DNA of 64,000 bases from Caldilineaceae bacterium SB0661_bin_32 (GTDB lineage Bacteria; Chloroflexota; Anaerolineae; Caldilineales; Caldilineaceae). The stretch is from the NCBI GenBank assembly GCA_009841235.1, contig VXMH01000023.1, forward strand, positions 1 to 64,000. Reading direction: 5' to 3'. Below the pieces are notes generated by a model. The model had not been told where the DNA came from. It searched no databases and saw only the letters and a program-made list of their open reading frames with translations. This document shows positions 42,586-50,790 of this stretch, in pieces. Each line of letters opens with the position of its first letter. Position 1 is the stretch's first letter. The position numbers and the translations under genes were made by a program.

Positions 42586-43599
42586 CTACGCGGTAATTCT
42601 TGGATCGATGACAAAGTAGAGAATATCGACGATCAGGAACACAAGGACGTAAAGTACCGCGGCGAGCAGGACAAAGCCCTGCACGGCGTTGTAGTCCTTG
42701 ACGACGATCGATTCGAGCGCATAGCGTCCTATTCCCGGCCAGGAGAAGATTCTCTCGAGCACAACACTGCCGCCCAGCAGGTTACCATAGACGAGTGCGA
42801 CGAATGTCAAGGGAGCGAGGAGCGCATTGCGCAGTGCGTCACGAAAATAGATCTGGCGATCGGGCACGCCGTTGGCGCGGGCTGCCTGGATATACTCCGA
42901 CCCAAGGACTTCCAGCATCGACGAGCGCATCAGGCGGGTGATGGGCGCGAGCGTAACCAGGGCCTGTGTTATGACAGGCAGGGCAAGGTGTTCTGCGCTC
43001 GAGGTAAATGCCTTCCAGTTGCCCGTGACCAGACTATCCACCAGGTAGAGGCCGGTGATTCGATCCGGCGGCGAAACGAGCAGACCGATGCGACCGCTTG
43101 GCGGCGGGAAGATGCGCAACAGGAAGAACAGGACGTAGATCAGCAGGAGCCCCAGCCAGAAGGAAGGCACGGAGACGCCCAGAAGGGTGATGCCGCGGCT
43201 GATGTTGTCGATCCAGCTGTTTCTATAGACCGCCGACAGGACCCCGAGTGGAACGCCGAGCGCGAGGGCAAGCAGCAGGGCAGCGGTCGTCATTTCGAAG
43301 GTGGCGGGAAACCTCCGAATCAGGTCCTGGGCGACGGATTCCGAAGTAAACCAGGAGTCACCCAGATCCCCGCGCAACACGTTTCCCAGCCAGATGAAGT
43401 ACTGTTCGTGCAAGGGTTTGTCAAGCCCCAGGCGTTTGGTGATCGCCTCGATCTCTTCCGGCGTTGTGTCGATCCCGACAAACAGGTAGACCGGATTGCC
43501 GGGAAGGACATGGGAGATGGTGAAGATGATGATAGAGACCCCTAAGAGAACAGGGATCAGTTGGAGCAGACGCTTGCCGACGTATTGCAGCAGTCGCAT
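42586..43599 (-). CDS. ABC transporter permease, DppB/OppB type (operon 3)
   Basis: The 337-residue permease begins MRLLQYVGKRLLQLIPVLLGV, contains GLDKPLHEQYFIWLGNVLRGDLG near residue 60 and the EAA-loop phrase QAARANGVPDRQIYF near 225, and ends DILYFVIDPRI. Its ATG overlaps the TAA stop of the NicX-like gene by one base (TAATG at 43599). Translation coupling to a catabolic enzyme is direct evidence that this importer feeds the NicX-like proteins. Confidence 0.93.
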   Translation of the reverse strand: MRLLQYVGKRLLQLIPVLLGVSIIIFTISHVLPGNPVYLFVGIDTTPEEIEAITKRLGLDKPLHEQYFIWLGNVLRGDLGDSWFTSESVAQDLIRRFPATFEMTTAALLLALALGVPLGVLSAVYRNSWIDNISRGITLLGVSVPSFWLGLLLIYVLFFLLRIFPPPSGRIGLLVSPPDRITGLYLVDSLVTGNWKAFTSSAEHLALPVITQALVTLAPITRLMRSSMLEVLGSEYIQAARANGVPDRQIYFRDALRNALLAPLTFVALVYGNLLGGSVVLERIFSWPGIGRYALESIVVKDYNAVQGFVLLAAVLYVLVFLIVDILYFVIDPRITA

Positions 43600-44603
43600 T
43601 ACTTGAGGTTCTCCGGAACTATCACACCGTTTTCCACGACAACCTGGCCGTCAATGTAGATTTCGTGGTCGAGGCAGCAGAAGTCCCAGTGCGACTCGAC
43701 GTCGTTATCGCCGCCGACCGGCCAGAAGATGTTGCGGCCAAAGGCGATGAGGAAGTTGGCGTAATAGGCCTCGGAGTCCATGCCGATGACATTCCAGTCG
43801 GCGCGGTGTTCGGTGCCCCAGCCTACGTGGGCGAGCTCGTAGGAGCGGGGATCGTTCCACTGGGCGAACCACTCTTCGACGAGTCGGGCCTCCGTGCCTC
43901 CTTCAAACTTTACGATGCGGCCTTCGCGAACGGTGAGCTTTACCGGTTCTGTGGAGTGCCGGCGGAACTTGAGGAAGACTGTTCCGGGGTCCACCACGAT
44001 TGTGCCGTCGCCCTGGCCGGGGGCGGCGAAGAAGGTTACCAGTCCCTGAGGCCAGTGATCCCACTTGCCCGGTTCATCTGCCAGGCTGTAGAGGGTGTAG
44101 GCCTCGCGGCCCTCCTTGTTGACTACAAAATCGGTACCGTTCCTGGATGTGATGCGCATCTCCTTTGCGGCCGACAGTACGGGAACGCCGGCGCGGCCGC
44201 GATTGCGTACGTCGGCGTTTGGGGAGAGTCTGCGCAGAACGTCGATCGGTTCGACCACCATCAGCGCGCGCGTTCCTGACTGACGCGCTTCGTCGTGGGC
44301 GCGCGAATAGAGCCACTGCACTTGTGACATGCCGATCACCAGGTCGGCGGCTTTCCAGGCATCGCGAATGTAGGCTGACGAGATTTCGGGCAGAGTAGAC
44401 GGGACGGTCATCTGGATGACTTCGGCGCCGATCTCCTGCCCGGCCGCCATGAAGGCTGCAGGGTACGTCGGGTTGAAGCGGGTGTCGGTGAAGAGCAGCA
44501 GCGTCTCATCGGAGGTGAGTTTGCACCCTTCCAGCACTTCGCGGAACAGTCCGACGATCTCTGTAGCAGCATGGTAGGATACGGCGAAATCCTGCATACG
44601 CAT
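43599..44603 (-). CDS. NicX/M29-like protein, copy A
   Basis: The 334-residue protein matches the 2,5-dihydroxypyridine 5,6-dioxygenase (NicX)/aminopeptidase T-like family. The N-terminal half has LLFTDTRFNPTYPAAFMAAG near residue 36 and an ALMVVEPIDVLRRLSP stretch near 115. The C-terminal half has AHVGWGTEHRADWN (His259, His266) and ESHWDFCCLDHEIYIDG (His305, Asp307), where NicX keeps its iron ligands (His, then H-x-D). NicX opens a dihydroxypyridine ring with O2, and M29 relatives are metal aminopeptidases. Ring chemistry is possible but not shown. It is the third of three tandem paralogs and overlaps the DppB gene by one base. Confidence 0.72.
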   Translation of the reverse strand: MRMQDFAVSYHAATEIVGLFREVLEGCKLTSDETLLLFTDTRFNPTYPAAFMAAGQEIGAEVIQMTVPSTLPEISSAYIRDAWKAADLVIGMSQVQWLYSRAHDEARQSGTRALMVVEPIDVLRRLSPNADVRNRGRAGVPVLSAAKEMRITSRNGTDFVVNKEGREAYTLYSLADEPGKWDHWPQGLVTFFAAPGQGDGTIVVDPGTVFLKFRRHSTEPVKLTVREGRIVKFEGGTEARLVEEWFAQWNDPRSYELAHVGWGTEHRADWNVIGMDSEAYYANFLIAFGRNIFWPVGGDNDVESHWDFCCLDHEIYIDGQVVVENGVIVPENLK

Positions 44604-44674
44604 GGATTGACTCCTCTCTGGCTATTTTCTTGGCAAACGGGCCGCGCATGGCGGCAGGAATCCGGCAAACTCTT

Positions 44675-45763
44675 CTACTTCAGTCCGTCGGCAACGATCT
44701 TGCCCGCTTTCACTATGAGCTCGTCATCGAGATAGAGGTCATGCCGCAGGAGGCAGCCGCCGGCATGCGAAGGCATCGGCCAGGCGATCGATGGGCGGTT
44801 CTGGCCATGGAGGCCATTGTAGGGGGCGAGCGTGGAGAAGATGTTCATGCCAAGGTGCAGCATGATACAGCCGTAATAGCTCTCCCACTCGGCGGTGTTC
44901 CAGCCGGGACCGCCCCAGGCGGCGCTCTGATGGGTGCCCCAGCCGATATGTGCGATTCGATAGAATTCGGGGCGTTTCAGTCCGGCCAGGTAGTCCTCGA
45001 AGCGGCGGGCGACCCAGCCACCTTCGATGCGGACGATTTTGCCGTTCTCGAAGTGGGTAACGACCTGTTCCGGGAGGAGCGCGCTGTAGGAGCCGAGCAG
45101 TTCGCCGAGCGAATCTTCGGCGTCCCAGACCACCTTGCCGTTGGCGGAATCTTCGACGGGCGCGGTGGCGACCAGGCCGAAGCCGAAGTTGTCCCAGCGG
45201 CCGGGTTCGTCGACGATACCGACCTGGCAGTGGCCGATACGCCCTTCGACGCTGAGCGTCAGATCGGTGCCGGCCTCGGAGGTGATGCGCAGGGATTTGG
45301 CCTCCTGCATGCGGACGGCGCCGGCGCGCGTGCGGTCGATCATGGGCTGGGTCGGGAACAGCTTGCGCAGGTGCGTTTCGGAGCCGCCGACGGAGCAGTC
45401 CCACCAGCGGGTGCCGCTCATGATGATCTCTTCGAAGACGGGCGTGTACATGCCGATGTCGGCTACGGCGCCTTTGGCCGTGGTCGGACGAACGACGACG
45501 TCGGCCGACTTGAGGATGTCGGCGACAAAGGAGCCGTCCTGCACGGGGTTGGCAAAGCTGGTCCCCTGGGTGCGCCCTGACATGATGACGCGAACCCAAT
45601 CGGCGCCAAGGATGTCGAGGGCATCGCCATAGGCGCGCATGGCGCGTTCATCGTAGACGTGTGAACTCAAGAGGGCGGCGCGTGTGCCGTCTCCAATCTT
45701 GCTCAGCGCCAACGCCTCAGCGAGCAGTTGGGCAAAGCTATTGGTTTTTTCTGAAGTCGTCAT
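44675..45763 (-). CDS. NicX/M29-like protein, copy B (altered metal motif)
   Basis: The 362-residue paralog is longer than copies A and C. It retains AHIGWGTHQSAAW (His272, His278), but its late motif reads PSHAGGCLLRHDLYLDD, so His333 is followed by Gly335 where A and C have Asp. The missing Asp may weaken or alter the metal site. N-terminal parts (RAALLSSHVYDERAMRAYGDALD) also differ from the other two. It lies 71 nt before copy A and 60 nt after copy C. Retention in the operon suggests a non-redundant role, such as a subunit of a mixed oligomer. Confidence 0.7.
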   Translation of the reverse strand: MTTSEKTNSFAQLLAEALALSKIGDGTRAALLSSHVYDERAMRAYGDALDILGADWVRVIMSGRTQGTSFANPVQDGSFVADILKSADVVVRPTTAKGAVADIGMYTPVFEEIIMSGTRWWDCSVGGSETHLRKLFPTQPMIDRTRAGAVRMQEAKSLRITSEAGTDLTLSVEGRIGHCQVGIVDEPGRWDNFGFGLVATAPVEDSANGKVVWDAEDSLGELLGSYSALLPEQVVTHFENGKIVRIEGGWVARRFEDYLAGLKRPEFYRIAHIGWGTHQSAAWGGPGWNTAEWESYYGCIMLHLGMNIFSTLAPYNGLHGQNRPSIAWPMPSHAGGCLLRHDLYLDDELIVKAGKIVADGLK

Positions 45764-45823
45764 GCTCTGGCTCCTCCGTTCGAGCGCTGGCCGTACTACA
45801 GGTGGTGTGAAATCTGTTGAGCT

Positions 45824-46828
45824 CTACCGCAGGTACTCGGGTACGATCTCTTCGTCTTCATTGACGATCAGCTCGCCGTCCAGGTAAAGGTTTTTGTGGC
45901 GACAGCAGAGGTCGATGTGAGCCCTTGTGTAGTTCGTGCCGCCGAGACCGGAGTGTTCGTGAGCGGCGTTGAAGATGTTACGGCCCGGAGAGACCATGAC
46001 TGTGCCGTACAGGCTTTCGGAATCCATGCCGACGACGTTCCAGAGGGCACGGTGCTCGGTACCCCAACCGGCATGGGCGAAGCGGAAGGCATCCGGGTCG
46101 TCGAAGGAGCTGAGGTAGTCGCGCAGGAGCTGCGCGTCGAGGCCGCCTTCGATGCTGGTGATGAGGCCTTTCTCCAGAGTCATGCGGATCTCTGAGACGG
46201 TATGCCTGCGCTGCTGCAGGATCACGTCTCCGGCGCGCACGATGTAGGTGCCCTGGGCTGTGTCTTCGAGAGGACCTGTCGCCACGAGCCCGGCCGGCCA
46301 GTGGTCCCAGCGGCCGGGCTGGTCGGCGAGCCCCACCTGTGCGTGTCCCTTGCGCCCGTCTTTGCGGAGGGTGAAGTCGGAGCCGGCGGAGTCGGTGACG
46401 CGGATCTCACTGGCTTCAGCCATACGCTTGGCGCCGGCGTAAGTACGCCGGATTACGTCCTCGTTGGGGAACATTCGCTTCAGGTTTGCAACCGGTTCGT
46501 GCACCATGAGGGTACGGGTGCCGGAGGCGAGCGCTTCGTTGTGGGCGTCGGTATAGAGCCAGGGAATTGAGGTCATTGCGACGACCATGTCGGCGGATTT
46601 CCAGGCGTCAAGAACAAGCTGGGCCGAGATTTCGGCGTCGGAGGGGGCGGTGATTGTAAATACTTCCGCGCCCAGGGAAGTGGCCGCGGCCATCATTGCA
46701 CCGGGGTATTCCGGGAATGCAAACTGCGCGTCGGTGAAGGCAAGAACTACTTCGCCTTTCTTTACGTTACACAGGCGAAGATGCTCGGTAAACAGGCCAA
46801 CGAGATCGGTGCCCTTCATTCCAGTCAC
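45824..46828 (-). CDS. NicX/M29-like protein, copy C
   Basis: The 334-residue first gene of operon 3 shares the family landmarks VLAFTDAQFAFPEYPGAMMAAA near residue 29, TRTLMVHEPVANLKRMFP near 110, AHAGWGTEHRALWN (His252, His259) and AHIDLCCRHKNLYLDGELI (His304, Asp306). It therefore has the full H...H-x-D set. The start is GTG at 46828, with AAGGA 6 nt upstream; an in-frame ATG three codons later has a poor spacing. Being first in line it may define the operon's main chemistry. The leader upstream carries palindromes and tandem repeats (46843-46937). Confidence 0.72.
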   Translation of the reverse strand: MTGMKGTDLVGLFTEHLRLCNVKKGEVVLAFTDAQFAFPEYPGAMMAAATSLGAEVFTITAPSDAEISAQLVLDAWKSADMVVAMTSIPWLYTDAHNEALASGTRTLMVHEPVANLKRMFPNEDVIRRTYAGAKRMAEASEIRVTDSAGSDFTLRKDGRKGHAQVGLADQPGRWDHWPAGLVATGPLEDTAQGTYIVRAGDVILQQRRHTVSEIRMTLEKGLITSIEGGLDAQLLRDYLSSFDDPDAFRFAHAGWGTEHRALWNVVGMDSESLYGTVMVSPGRNIFNAAHEHSGLGGTNYTRAHIDLCCRHKNLYLDGELIVNEDEEIVPEYLR

Positions 46829-46842
46829 CTCAGTTCCTTTCG

Positions 46843-46860
46843 GGGCGTCATTTGACGCCC
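46843..46860. promoter_or_regulatory. Leader hairpin 15 nt before the NicX-like start
   Basis: GGGCGTCA and TGACGCCC pair perfectly over 8 bp around TT. In the transcript it would fold just upstream of the ribosome site of the gene at 46828, so it could regulate translation or be a DNA operator. Confidence 0.5.
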
Positions 46861-46872
46861 TGGTACGACTCG

Positions 46873-46894
46873 GATGGTATGAAGATGGTATGAA
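46873..46894. promoter_or_regulatory. Two tandem 11-bp direct repeats
   Basis: GATGGTATGAA occurs twice in immediate succession (46873-46883, 46884-46894). The 11-bp period equals one DNA turn, so bound proteins would sit on one face. The ATGGTAT core also occurs in the palindrome at 8189-8203. Confidence 0.6.
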
Positions 46895-46937
46895 TTACAG
46901 TGGTCGCTTTTGCAGCTATACGACCTGCAAACTGTAA
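46895..46937. promoter_or_regulatory. Nested inverted repeats upstream of the NicX-like operon
   Basis: TTACAGT (46895-46901) pairs with ACTGTAA (46931-46937), and inside it TTTGCAG (46909-46915) pairs with CTGCAAA (46925-46931) around CTATACGAC. The elements share the base at 46931. They adjoin the tandem repeats, which suggests a compact control region. Confidence 0.5.
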
Positions 46938-47399
46938 CGGGTGGTTCAGTATGTAGAATCAGCTTACACTGAAAGATGATGGCCAGCCATGATGGTCAGC
47001 CGCAAGCTGTTTGCTGCCAGTTCGTGTACAGGGCGCCGGTTGGGAAGTGTCGACTCTTCGGGCTTTACCAGGTGGTCATAACCGGGCGGTTGCTCAGTCT
47101 GCGCGCTGCTGTCCTGGAGTGACATTGCCTGAGTCGGGAGGTATATCACGGATATTTGGAACAATTTTAGCCAAATCGCTCCTTCTGTCAAATGCAGTTC
47201 TGCAGCTCTCCGGACGCCCAACCGGAGATTCCCTGTAACCTTTGCCCGCAACTCCCTTGGGACCTGGCTTGTGATCACAATGTTGCGGCGGCAGAGGGCC
47301 GAGCCAGAACTTTCTCCCCGCTATGCAAGCACGCGTGTAAAGGGATACAGGTCGAATTGGCCTGGTTGCTGCAACGTTTTGCGGTACGCCGCTCGTTGA

Positions 47400-48434
47400 C
47401 TAACCCACCAGTGTCTGTCTCAATGCTTCGATCAGCCCCGGCTGAAGTTCGCTGGCCAGGGTTTCCTCGCGGCGGTTGAGCCCGCTCATGTAGGCCTTCA
47501 GCAGAATGTGAAAGTCGAGCAGGGCAGCGTCGAGGTTGAGAGGATGAAGCCGGCGGTCGTCTTCGAGCCAGTCGAAGGCGGCTTCGGTCATGGCGGCCTG
47601 GCCGAGGATGTCCTCGTCGGGGTAGTTGTGGCTGCCGCGTTCGCGCTTGCCGCTGATTGAGGTCTCCCAGCCCCACATGCTCCAGTGGACGTAGCCGTCT
47701 GTGCCGTAGACGGTCACCTGTTTGTGCACGTTTACGCGTTCATCACCGGCCAGGACGTAGGGGCCGTTTGTGCCGCAGCGCAGCAATGTGCTCGCCGCGT
47801 CGCCGTAGCGAACTGCCGCCAGGGTTGCGTCGGGCGCGTAGTGCTGCTTGCGGCCTACTGCAAGGCCGTCTCCGCCAGAGATTTGGGCAAAGATGCCGGT
47901 CGGTTCTCCCTGGGGATGGAAGGCGGCGACCGACTGCAGCACGTGGGTGCCCTGGTAGGCCATGTTCATGCGGGCGCTGGCGTCGATCAGGCGGACGGTG
48001 CCTATGGTTCCGTCTGCGACCAGGGCTTGCAGCTGGCTGCGACGCGGGTGGAAATGGAGTTGATGGTTGATTGCGACTTTCACTTTGGCAGTGTCCGCAA
48101 ATTTGCGGATCGCCAGATAGTCTTCGGCCTGAATGGCGAGGGGCTTTTCGATGATCAGCGCGCCGACGCCGGCGGCTTCGGCGGCCTGCATGACTTCGAG
48201 GCGGACGTCGGGCGGCGTGTTGACGTGGACGAGGTCCGGTTTTTCGCGTTCGAACATCTCGCGGTAGTCGATGTAGCGGGCGTCGACGTTCCAGCGCTGG
48301 CCGAAGGCGTCGAGGTTGTCGCGGTTACGGGTGGCGATGCAGGCCAGTGTGCCGCGGGGGATATGGGCGTAGGCGTCGGCGTGGCCGTTGGCGCGGCCGC
48401 CGCTTACGCCGATGATGCCGCATTTGTAGGTCAA
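47400..48434 (-). CDS. Gfo/Idh/MocA family oxidoreductase (region 4)
   Basis: The 344-residue product has YKCGIIGVSGGRANGHADAY at residues 3-22, VNTPPDVRLEVMQAAEAAG near 75, EKPLAIQAEDYLAI near 100, and KVAINHQLHFHPRRSQLQAL near 122, with the late domain containing KQVTVYGTDGYVHWSMWGW. The conserved Lys (EKP) and the His region suggest an active dehydrogenase. It lies 42 nt after recQ on the same strand. Substrate unknown; it is not adjacent to the other copies and precedes the control region of operon 3. Confidence 0.88.
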   Translation of the reverse strand: MTYKCGIIGVSGGRANGHADAYAHIPRGTLACIATRNRDNLDAFGQRWNVDARYIDYREMFEREKPDLVHVNTPPDVRLEVMQAAEAAGVGALIIEKPLAIQAEDYLAIRKFADTAKVKVAINHQLHFHPRRSQLQALVADGTIGTVRLIDASARMNMAYQGTHVLQSVAAFHPQGEPTGIFAQISGGDGLAVGRKQHYAPDATLAAVRYGDAASTLLRCGTNGPYVLAGDERVNVHKQVTVYGTDGYVHWSMWGWETSISGKRERGSHNYPDEDILGQAAMTEAAFDWLEDDRRLHPLNLDAALLDFHILLKAYMSGLNRREETLASELQPGLIEALRQTLVG

Positions 48435-48476
48435 GTTTTCGTACCCCCTAATTGAAAAGGAATCATCTTCATTCCT

Positions 48477-50642
48477 TCAGGACGTTTGCTCCAAGTCTTT
48501 ATTTTGGCCCAGGTAGAGCCACACGATTCTGATCTCCTCGTAGGAGTATTCGTCTCCCAGGACCTCTTTTGCAGGGGAAAGAAGTTCCCCGCCTGTTTTG
48601 ACCAATGCATCCTTGATCTTTTCGAACCGTTCCTGGGGAGGCAGCAGTGGGCCGAGGTCCAACTTTTCGCCGGCCCGGACCAGTCGGTCCAAGTGACCGG
48701 CGATCGTACTCGTCGCGAGGCCGCGCTCTCGCGCAATCTCCTCGATGGACAAGCCTTGTTGTAGCAGTTGCTTGGTCTGGTCGTAGGTAGAGCCAGCTTG
48801 CACCTCTCGGATTTTCTTCTTTGTTTGCCGGACAGGAACGTCCCGTTCCTCCAGCTTGTGGATGCGAGCATGAGAGACAATGGCGGACAAAAAAGCATCG
48901 CCCAATTGTTCCAGTTTCATAGAGCCAACACCGGATATTCGGGATAGGCTTTCGAGGCTTTTGGGCACGTAGTACGCCATCTGCTGCAGCGTGATATCGC
49001 CGAAAATCATGTAAGGCGGGACGTTTCTTTCTTCAGCCAATTGGCTTCTCAGGTCGCGCAGCGCGTCGAAAAGCGCCTGGTCATAGTCCAACACCGCGCG
49101 GCTGGCGCTTGACGCCTTTTCTTCCTCGCGTTTGAGCCTGGTCAGGACCAAAGATTCCCGGCTCGTGAGGAATCTCATTCCCGCCCTGGATACACCGAAT
49201 GTAGGGAACTCCTGACTGCTCTTGTACAGAAGTCCTTCGGCGACAAGGAGGCCGGCAATCTCCTTGAGTTCGTTGACGGAGTACTCTTTTGCAATGCCGT
49301 ACACGCTAAGTTTCTTGTGGTCCCATTGCCTGATCGTTTTTGTGTTCGCGCCGCGCAGCACGCTGATGACATGGTTGATTCCGAAACGCCCTTCGGTACG
49401 GTACACCGCCGAAAGAATCTTCTGGGCGATGATGGTGGCGTCAAACTCTTCTCTGGGCACCAGACAGAAGTCGCAGCCGCCGCAGTTTTCGTTGTCCCAT
49501 GCCTCACCGAAGTAGTGGAGGATGTATTTGCGCCGGCAGGACTGGAGCTGACAGAATTCGACCACTTGCCCAAGCTTCTGGCGGGCGTTGCGGCGCTCGG
49601 CCTCGTCTTCGACTTGTTCGATGAAAAACTCCTGCTTTGCCGCATCGCCATAGTTGTACAGTAGAACGCAGTCGCTGGGCAGACCGTCGCGTCCGGCGCG
49701 GCCGGTCTCCTGGTAGTAACCTTCGAGAGACTTGGGCAGGTCGTAGTGGACCAGCAGGCGGATATTGGGCTTGTCGATGCCCATGCCGAAAGCGATGGTG
49801 GCTACGATGATTGAAACGCGGTCACGGATGAAGTTTTCCTGGGTTTGCCGGCGCACTTCGTTTTCGAGACCGGCATGGTAGGGCTGGGCGTCAAATCCGT
49901 TTTCTCGAAGGCGCGCAGCCAGTCCTTCCGTGTCCTTGCGGGAGGTACAGTAGATGAGTGATGACTCGCCCTTATGCTTCTGAAGGCGTTCGACGAGGAC
50001 CTCAAAGCTGTCCCTGTTTTTGGGTAGGACGCTGTAGTTGAGGTTGGCGCGGTTGAAGCTGGCGACGAACTGACGCGGTTGGCTCAGGTGAAGCTGGTCA
50101 AGGATGTCGCGTCGTACGCGCTCGGTGGCGGTGGCCGTCAGCGCCAGGAAGGGTACGCCCGGCAAAGTATTGCGTAGTTCGCCGAGGCGGCGGTAGTCGG
50201 GACGAAAGTCGTGGCCCCACACGGAGATGCAGTGGGCCTCGTCTACGGCCACCAGGCTTACCTTGAGCCTGGAAAGAAAGTTCTGGAAAGCCGGTAATGC
50301 AAGCCGTTCCGGGGCGACATACAGGATTTTGAGGACCCCATGCAGCGCCTGCTCCTGGACGCGCAGAAGCTCGGAAAATGGGAGCGAGCTATTGATAAAC
50401 CCGGCGGGGATGCCGTTGGATTTGAGGGCATCAACCTGGTCCTTCATCAGTGCAATCAGAGGGGAGACTACCAGGGTCAGGCCGTCGAGGCGCAGGGCGG
50501 GCAGCTGGTAACAGAGGGATTTGCCACCTCCTGTCGGCATGAGGACCAGCGAATTCTCTCCGTTCAGTACGCTGGCGATGATCTCTTCCTGCAGCGGCAG
50601 GAACTCGTCATAGCCGAAGTATTGCTTTAGCAGATCCAACAT
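48477..50642 (-). CDS. recQ: ATP-dependent DNA helicase RecQ
   Basis: The 721-residue product has the full RecQ layout. Helicase domain 1 has Walker A (MPTGGGKSLCYQ, Lys41) and DEAH in VAVDEAHCISVWGHDFRPDY near residue 138. Helicase domain 2 carries GMGIDKPNIRLLVHYDLPKSLE near 290 and TGRAGRDGLPSDCVLLY near 320. The zinc-binding Cys set of the RQC region lies about 375-405 (CQLQSCRRKYILHYFGE, CGGCDFC). An HRDC domain follows near 520-600, then a helix-turn-helix tail with STIAGHLDRLVRAG. It unwinds DNA during repair. It is the only clear information-processing gene in the window. Confidence 0.95.
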   Translation of the reverse strand: MLDLLKQYFGYDEFLPLQEEIIASVLNGENSLVLMPTGGGKSLCYQLPALRLDGLTLVVSPLIALMKDQVDALKSNGIPAGFINSSLPFSELLRVQEQALHGVLKILYVAPERLALPAFQNFLSRLKVSLVAVDEAHCISVWGHDFRPDYRRLGELRNTLPGVPFLALTATATERVRRDILDQLHLSQPRQFVASFNRANLNYSVLPKNRDSFEVLVERLQKHKGESSLIYCTSRKDTEGLAARLRENGFDAQPYHAGLENEVRRQTQENFIRDRVSIIVATIAFGMGIDKPNIRLLVHYDLPKSLEGYYQETGRAGRDGLPSDCVLLYNYGDAAKQEFFIEQVEDEAERRNARQKLGQVVEFCQLQSCRRKYILHYFGEAWDNENCGGCDFCLVPREEFDATIIAQKILSAVYRTEGRFGINHVISVLRGANTKTIRQWDHKKLSVYGIAKEYSVNELKEIAGLLVAEGLLYKSSQEFPTFGVSRAGMRFLTSRESLVLTRLKREEEKASSASRAVLDYDQALFDALRDLRSQLAEERNVPPYMIFGDITLQQMAYYVPKSLESLSRISGVGSMKLEQLGDAFLSAIVSHARIHKLEERDVPVRQTKKKIREVQAGSTYDQTKQLLQQGLSIEEIARERGLATSTIAGHLDRLVRAGEKLDLGPLLPPQERFEKIKDALVKTGGELLSPAKEVLGDEYSYEEIRIVWLYLGQNKDLEQTS

Positions 50643-50790
50643 GGGAGAATTTTCTTTCTTGTGACAGGTGCGGACGAAGGGGGCCCGCAGTGTTGGCGGC
50701 TCGATTTCGATGGTACAGGACGACGGCCAAGCGACACGGCACGCCTACTATTGAATGCGAATCTTTTGACTGGGCCAGGGGCCCCTTCGC

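Larger units (their letters stand above)
46829..47399. other. 571-nt intergenic region ahead of the NicX-like operon
   Basis: No gene is visible. It contains, from the operon side, a GGGCGTCA-TT-TGACGCCC hairpin (46843-46860), two tandem copies of GATGGTATGAA (46873-46894), and nested inverted repeats (46895-46937). It also separates the Gfo/Idh/MocA gene ending at 47400 from the operon. The stretch 46940-47399 shows nothing recognisable. Confidence 0.65.

Noticed and set aside
42505-43545. 346-codon plus-strand frame
   Set aside because: Antisense to the DppB permease gene, with no domain signature.
43599-46828. Calling the three NicX-like genes nicX outright
   Set aside because: The metal motif fits, but the same fold covers aminopeptidase T-like proteins and no other nicotinate gene is present, so a gene symbol is not justified.
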